From positions 62,001-126,000 of the forward strand of contig WGCY01000037.1 of the NCBI GenBank assembly GCA_015493525.1: 64,000 nt of DNA, in the 5' to 3' direction. Source of the stretch: Bacteroidales bacterium (GTDB lineage: Bacteria > Bacteroidota > Bacteroidia > Bacteroidales > F082). Position numbers and translations under genes: made by a program. The notes below the pieces were generated by a model. The model ran no database searches. It was not told where the DNA came from and saw only the letters and a list, made by a program, of their open reading frames with translations. Positions 62,776-64,000 of the stretch are shown here, in pieces; position 1 is the stretch's first letter; each line of letters opens with the position of its first letter.

Positions 62776-64000
62776 TCAATCGTGCCGCAGCGATTCCACC
62801 GGGTCTTTCAGGGCGGCTTTTTTGGCCGGCAGGTAACCGAAAATAATACCTACGGCAGCAGCCACGCCAAACGACAACAAAATAGACCAGAATGAGACAA
62901 TGGTAAGAATGCCCGTGGTCAGCGTAATGACTTTGGCCATAATGACGCCCAGCAGCACGCCGATGAGGCCGCCGCTGATACTGATAAAAGTGGATTCTGC
63001 AAGAAACTGAAAAACAATGTCTCTTTGCGTAGCTCCTGTAGCACGGCGCACCCCAATCTCACGAATACGCTCCATAACCGAGGCCAGCATGATATTCATG
63101 ATGCCAATACCGCCCACAAGCAATGAAATGCCGGCAATGGCACCGAGTACAATATTGAAGATGTCTTTGGTTTTCTGTTCCTGTTTCAATAGTAATTCAG
63201 GGATCTTAATGACAAAATTTTCGGTATTCTGATGACGACGAAGCAGGATTTTTTTGATAACCTGTGCCGTAGGAAGCAGTTGGCTGCTTTCTCTCACCTG
63301 CACCACAATTTTGTCCAGCTGGTTGTTGTTCTTCCCGGAAGTTTCCTGATTATCATTACCGAAAACAGCCATACCGCCCCCAAAAATGACAACTTGTCCA
63401 CCACCACCCATGAGCGAGGCCTGGTTAACAAGCGACCGGTCTTTGTAGCGCAGCAAAACAGTCTTCAGCGGAGTAAAAATACTTTGATTATAATCGGAGA
63501 TACCCATATTTTCCGCTTTCTTGTTCACCTGTAATCCCCGGATAATACCAATAACCTGCAACCATACATTACCCGCCTTAAGATGTTTTCCCAAAGGATT
63601 TTCATCAGGAAAAAGCCTGGCAGCTATCTCAGGCCCTATTATACAAACAGGGTCTCCCTTTATTACCTGACGCTCAGTAAAAAACACACCTTCTTTTATC
63701 GATAGGTTAAAAATCTTAAAAAAAGCAGAAGAAACACCGGTCAGTGCGGCAGGCATCTTTTTGCCATCGCGCGAAGCCTGCATATTGTAAATGACTTCAG
63801 GGCTTACCCGTTCTACCGAAGGCAGCACATTTTGAATATTCTCAACATCTTTTATCGTCAGGCCGGGCACATATTTCTTTTGCTCCGATTTCCCTTCTTG
63901 TTTATCATCACTGCTTTTATCACTACTATTTTTCCCCTGATGGGCCGGCAAAATAACAATGTTGTTCACCCCGACCATTTTTATCTGGTCAAGGATTTCC
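62776..64000 (-). CDS. MacB-type ABC transporter permease (partial, 5' end outside window)
   Basis: The complement is open through the right edge, reading EILDQIKMVGVNNIVILPA as it enters; MacB-family permeases normally have one transmembrane segment and about 60 residues before this point. The visible 400-odd residues hold the MacB periplasmic domain (VPGLTIKDVENIQNVLP to about residue 270) with an unusual Ser/Lys/Asp-rich insertion (NSSDKSSDDKQEGKSEQKK). The FtsX core follows (GAIAGISLLVGGIGIMNIMLASVMERIREIGVRRATGA and the terminal AKKAALKDPVESLRHD). It would export macrolides, lipids or peptides with the TolC-family protein downstream. Confidence 0.92.
   Translation of the reverse strand, partial: EILDQIKMVGVNNIVILPAHQGKNSSDKSSDDKQEGKSEQKKYVPGLTIKDVENIQNVLPSVERVSPEVIYNMQASRDGKKMPAALTGVSSAFFKIFNLSIKEGVFFTERQVIKGDPVCIIGPEIAARLFPDENPLGKHLKAGNVWLQVIGIIRGLQVNKKAENMGISDYNQSIFTPLKTVLLRYKDRSLVNQASLMGGGGQVVIFGGGMAVFGNDNQETSGKNNNQLDKIVVQVRESSQLLPTAQVIKKILLRRHQNTENFVIKIPELLLKQEQKTKDIFNIVLGAIAGISLLVGGIGIMNIMLASVMERIREIGVRRATGATQRDIVFQFLAESTFISISGGLIGVLLGVIMAKVITLTTGILTIVSFWSILLSFGVAAAVGIIFGYLPAKKAALKDPVESLRHD

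Overview
The window is chromosomal DNA of a member of the Bacteroidota, most likely a Bacteroidales/Marinilabiliales-type marine or sediment bacterium. Evidence seen directly: type IX secretion C-terminal sorting domains (10161-12764 and 24717-25943), families largely restricted to this phylum (DUF4271, DUF4296, a Fur paralogue with only one Cys per usual Cys pair), and Bacteroidota -7 promoter elements (TAnnTTTG) before many genes, with almost no Shine-Dalgarno sequences. A sulfide:quinone oxidoreductase, a YeeE/YedE sulfur transporter and a menaquinone branch suggest a respiratory organism that meets reduced sulfur.

Layout. 1-7.4 kb: partial GH3-family gene, ispE, hemD with a DUF4271 membrane protein, then pta - a 3-hydroxyacyl-CoA dehydrogenase-like gene - ackA, closed by a strong terminator. 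7.4-12.8 kb: yebC and two large envelope or secreted proteins. 12.9-22.5 kb: a RelA/SpoT homologue with an apparently degenerate synthetase site, fur, purA, a secreted phosphatase/nuclease-like lipoprotein, pheT and a sigma-54 activator. 22.5-26 kb: YeeE/YedE transporter, LysR regulator, T9SS cargo. 26-31 kb: tRNA-Gln(TTG)-rimP-nusA-infB. 31.1-37.7 kb: an RND efflux operon (adaptor-pump-outer membrane factor) split by a small Y1-transposase element. 37.8-42.6 kb: MscS channel, DUF481, SYLF protein and a two-gene micro-operon with a 48-aa zinc ribbon. 42.9-49.4 kb: deoC, lipoprotein, DUF4296, recQ, kdsD-lptB, pssA. 49.5-54.5 kb: SQR with a 54-aa Trp-rich companion, queA, acyl-CoA synthetase. 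54.5-55.5 kb: a GxxExxY nuclease-like gene between two repeat arrays. 55.5-60.8 kb: mobA coupled to a membrane protein, then menD-menF-thioesterase. 61-64 kb: a TolC-family gene and a partial MacB-type permease.

Most of the window is ordinary core genome. The unusual material lies between genes. Two separate units each consist of a small nuclease-fold gene bracketed by near-identical direct copies of a palindrome-rich cassette: the Y1 transposase with two 163-bp cassettes (32574-33365), and the GxxExxY gene with two 44-bp-period arrays that share an inverted leader (54549-55443). The second is the best candidate for an undescribed repeat-nuclease system. There is also a dispersed intergenic repeat in three copies (8337, 30974, 62603), a pair of mutually exclusive hairpins before ispE, and a 16-bp palindrome set as an operator in the SYLF promoter.
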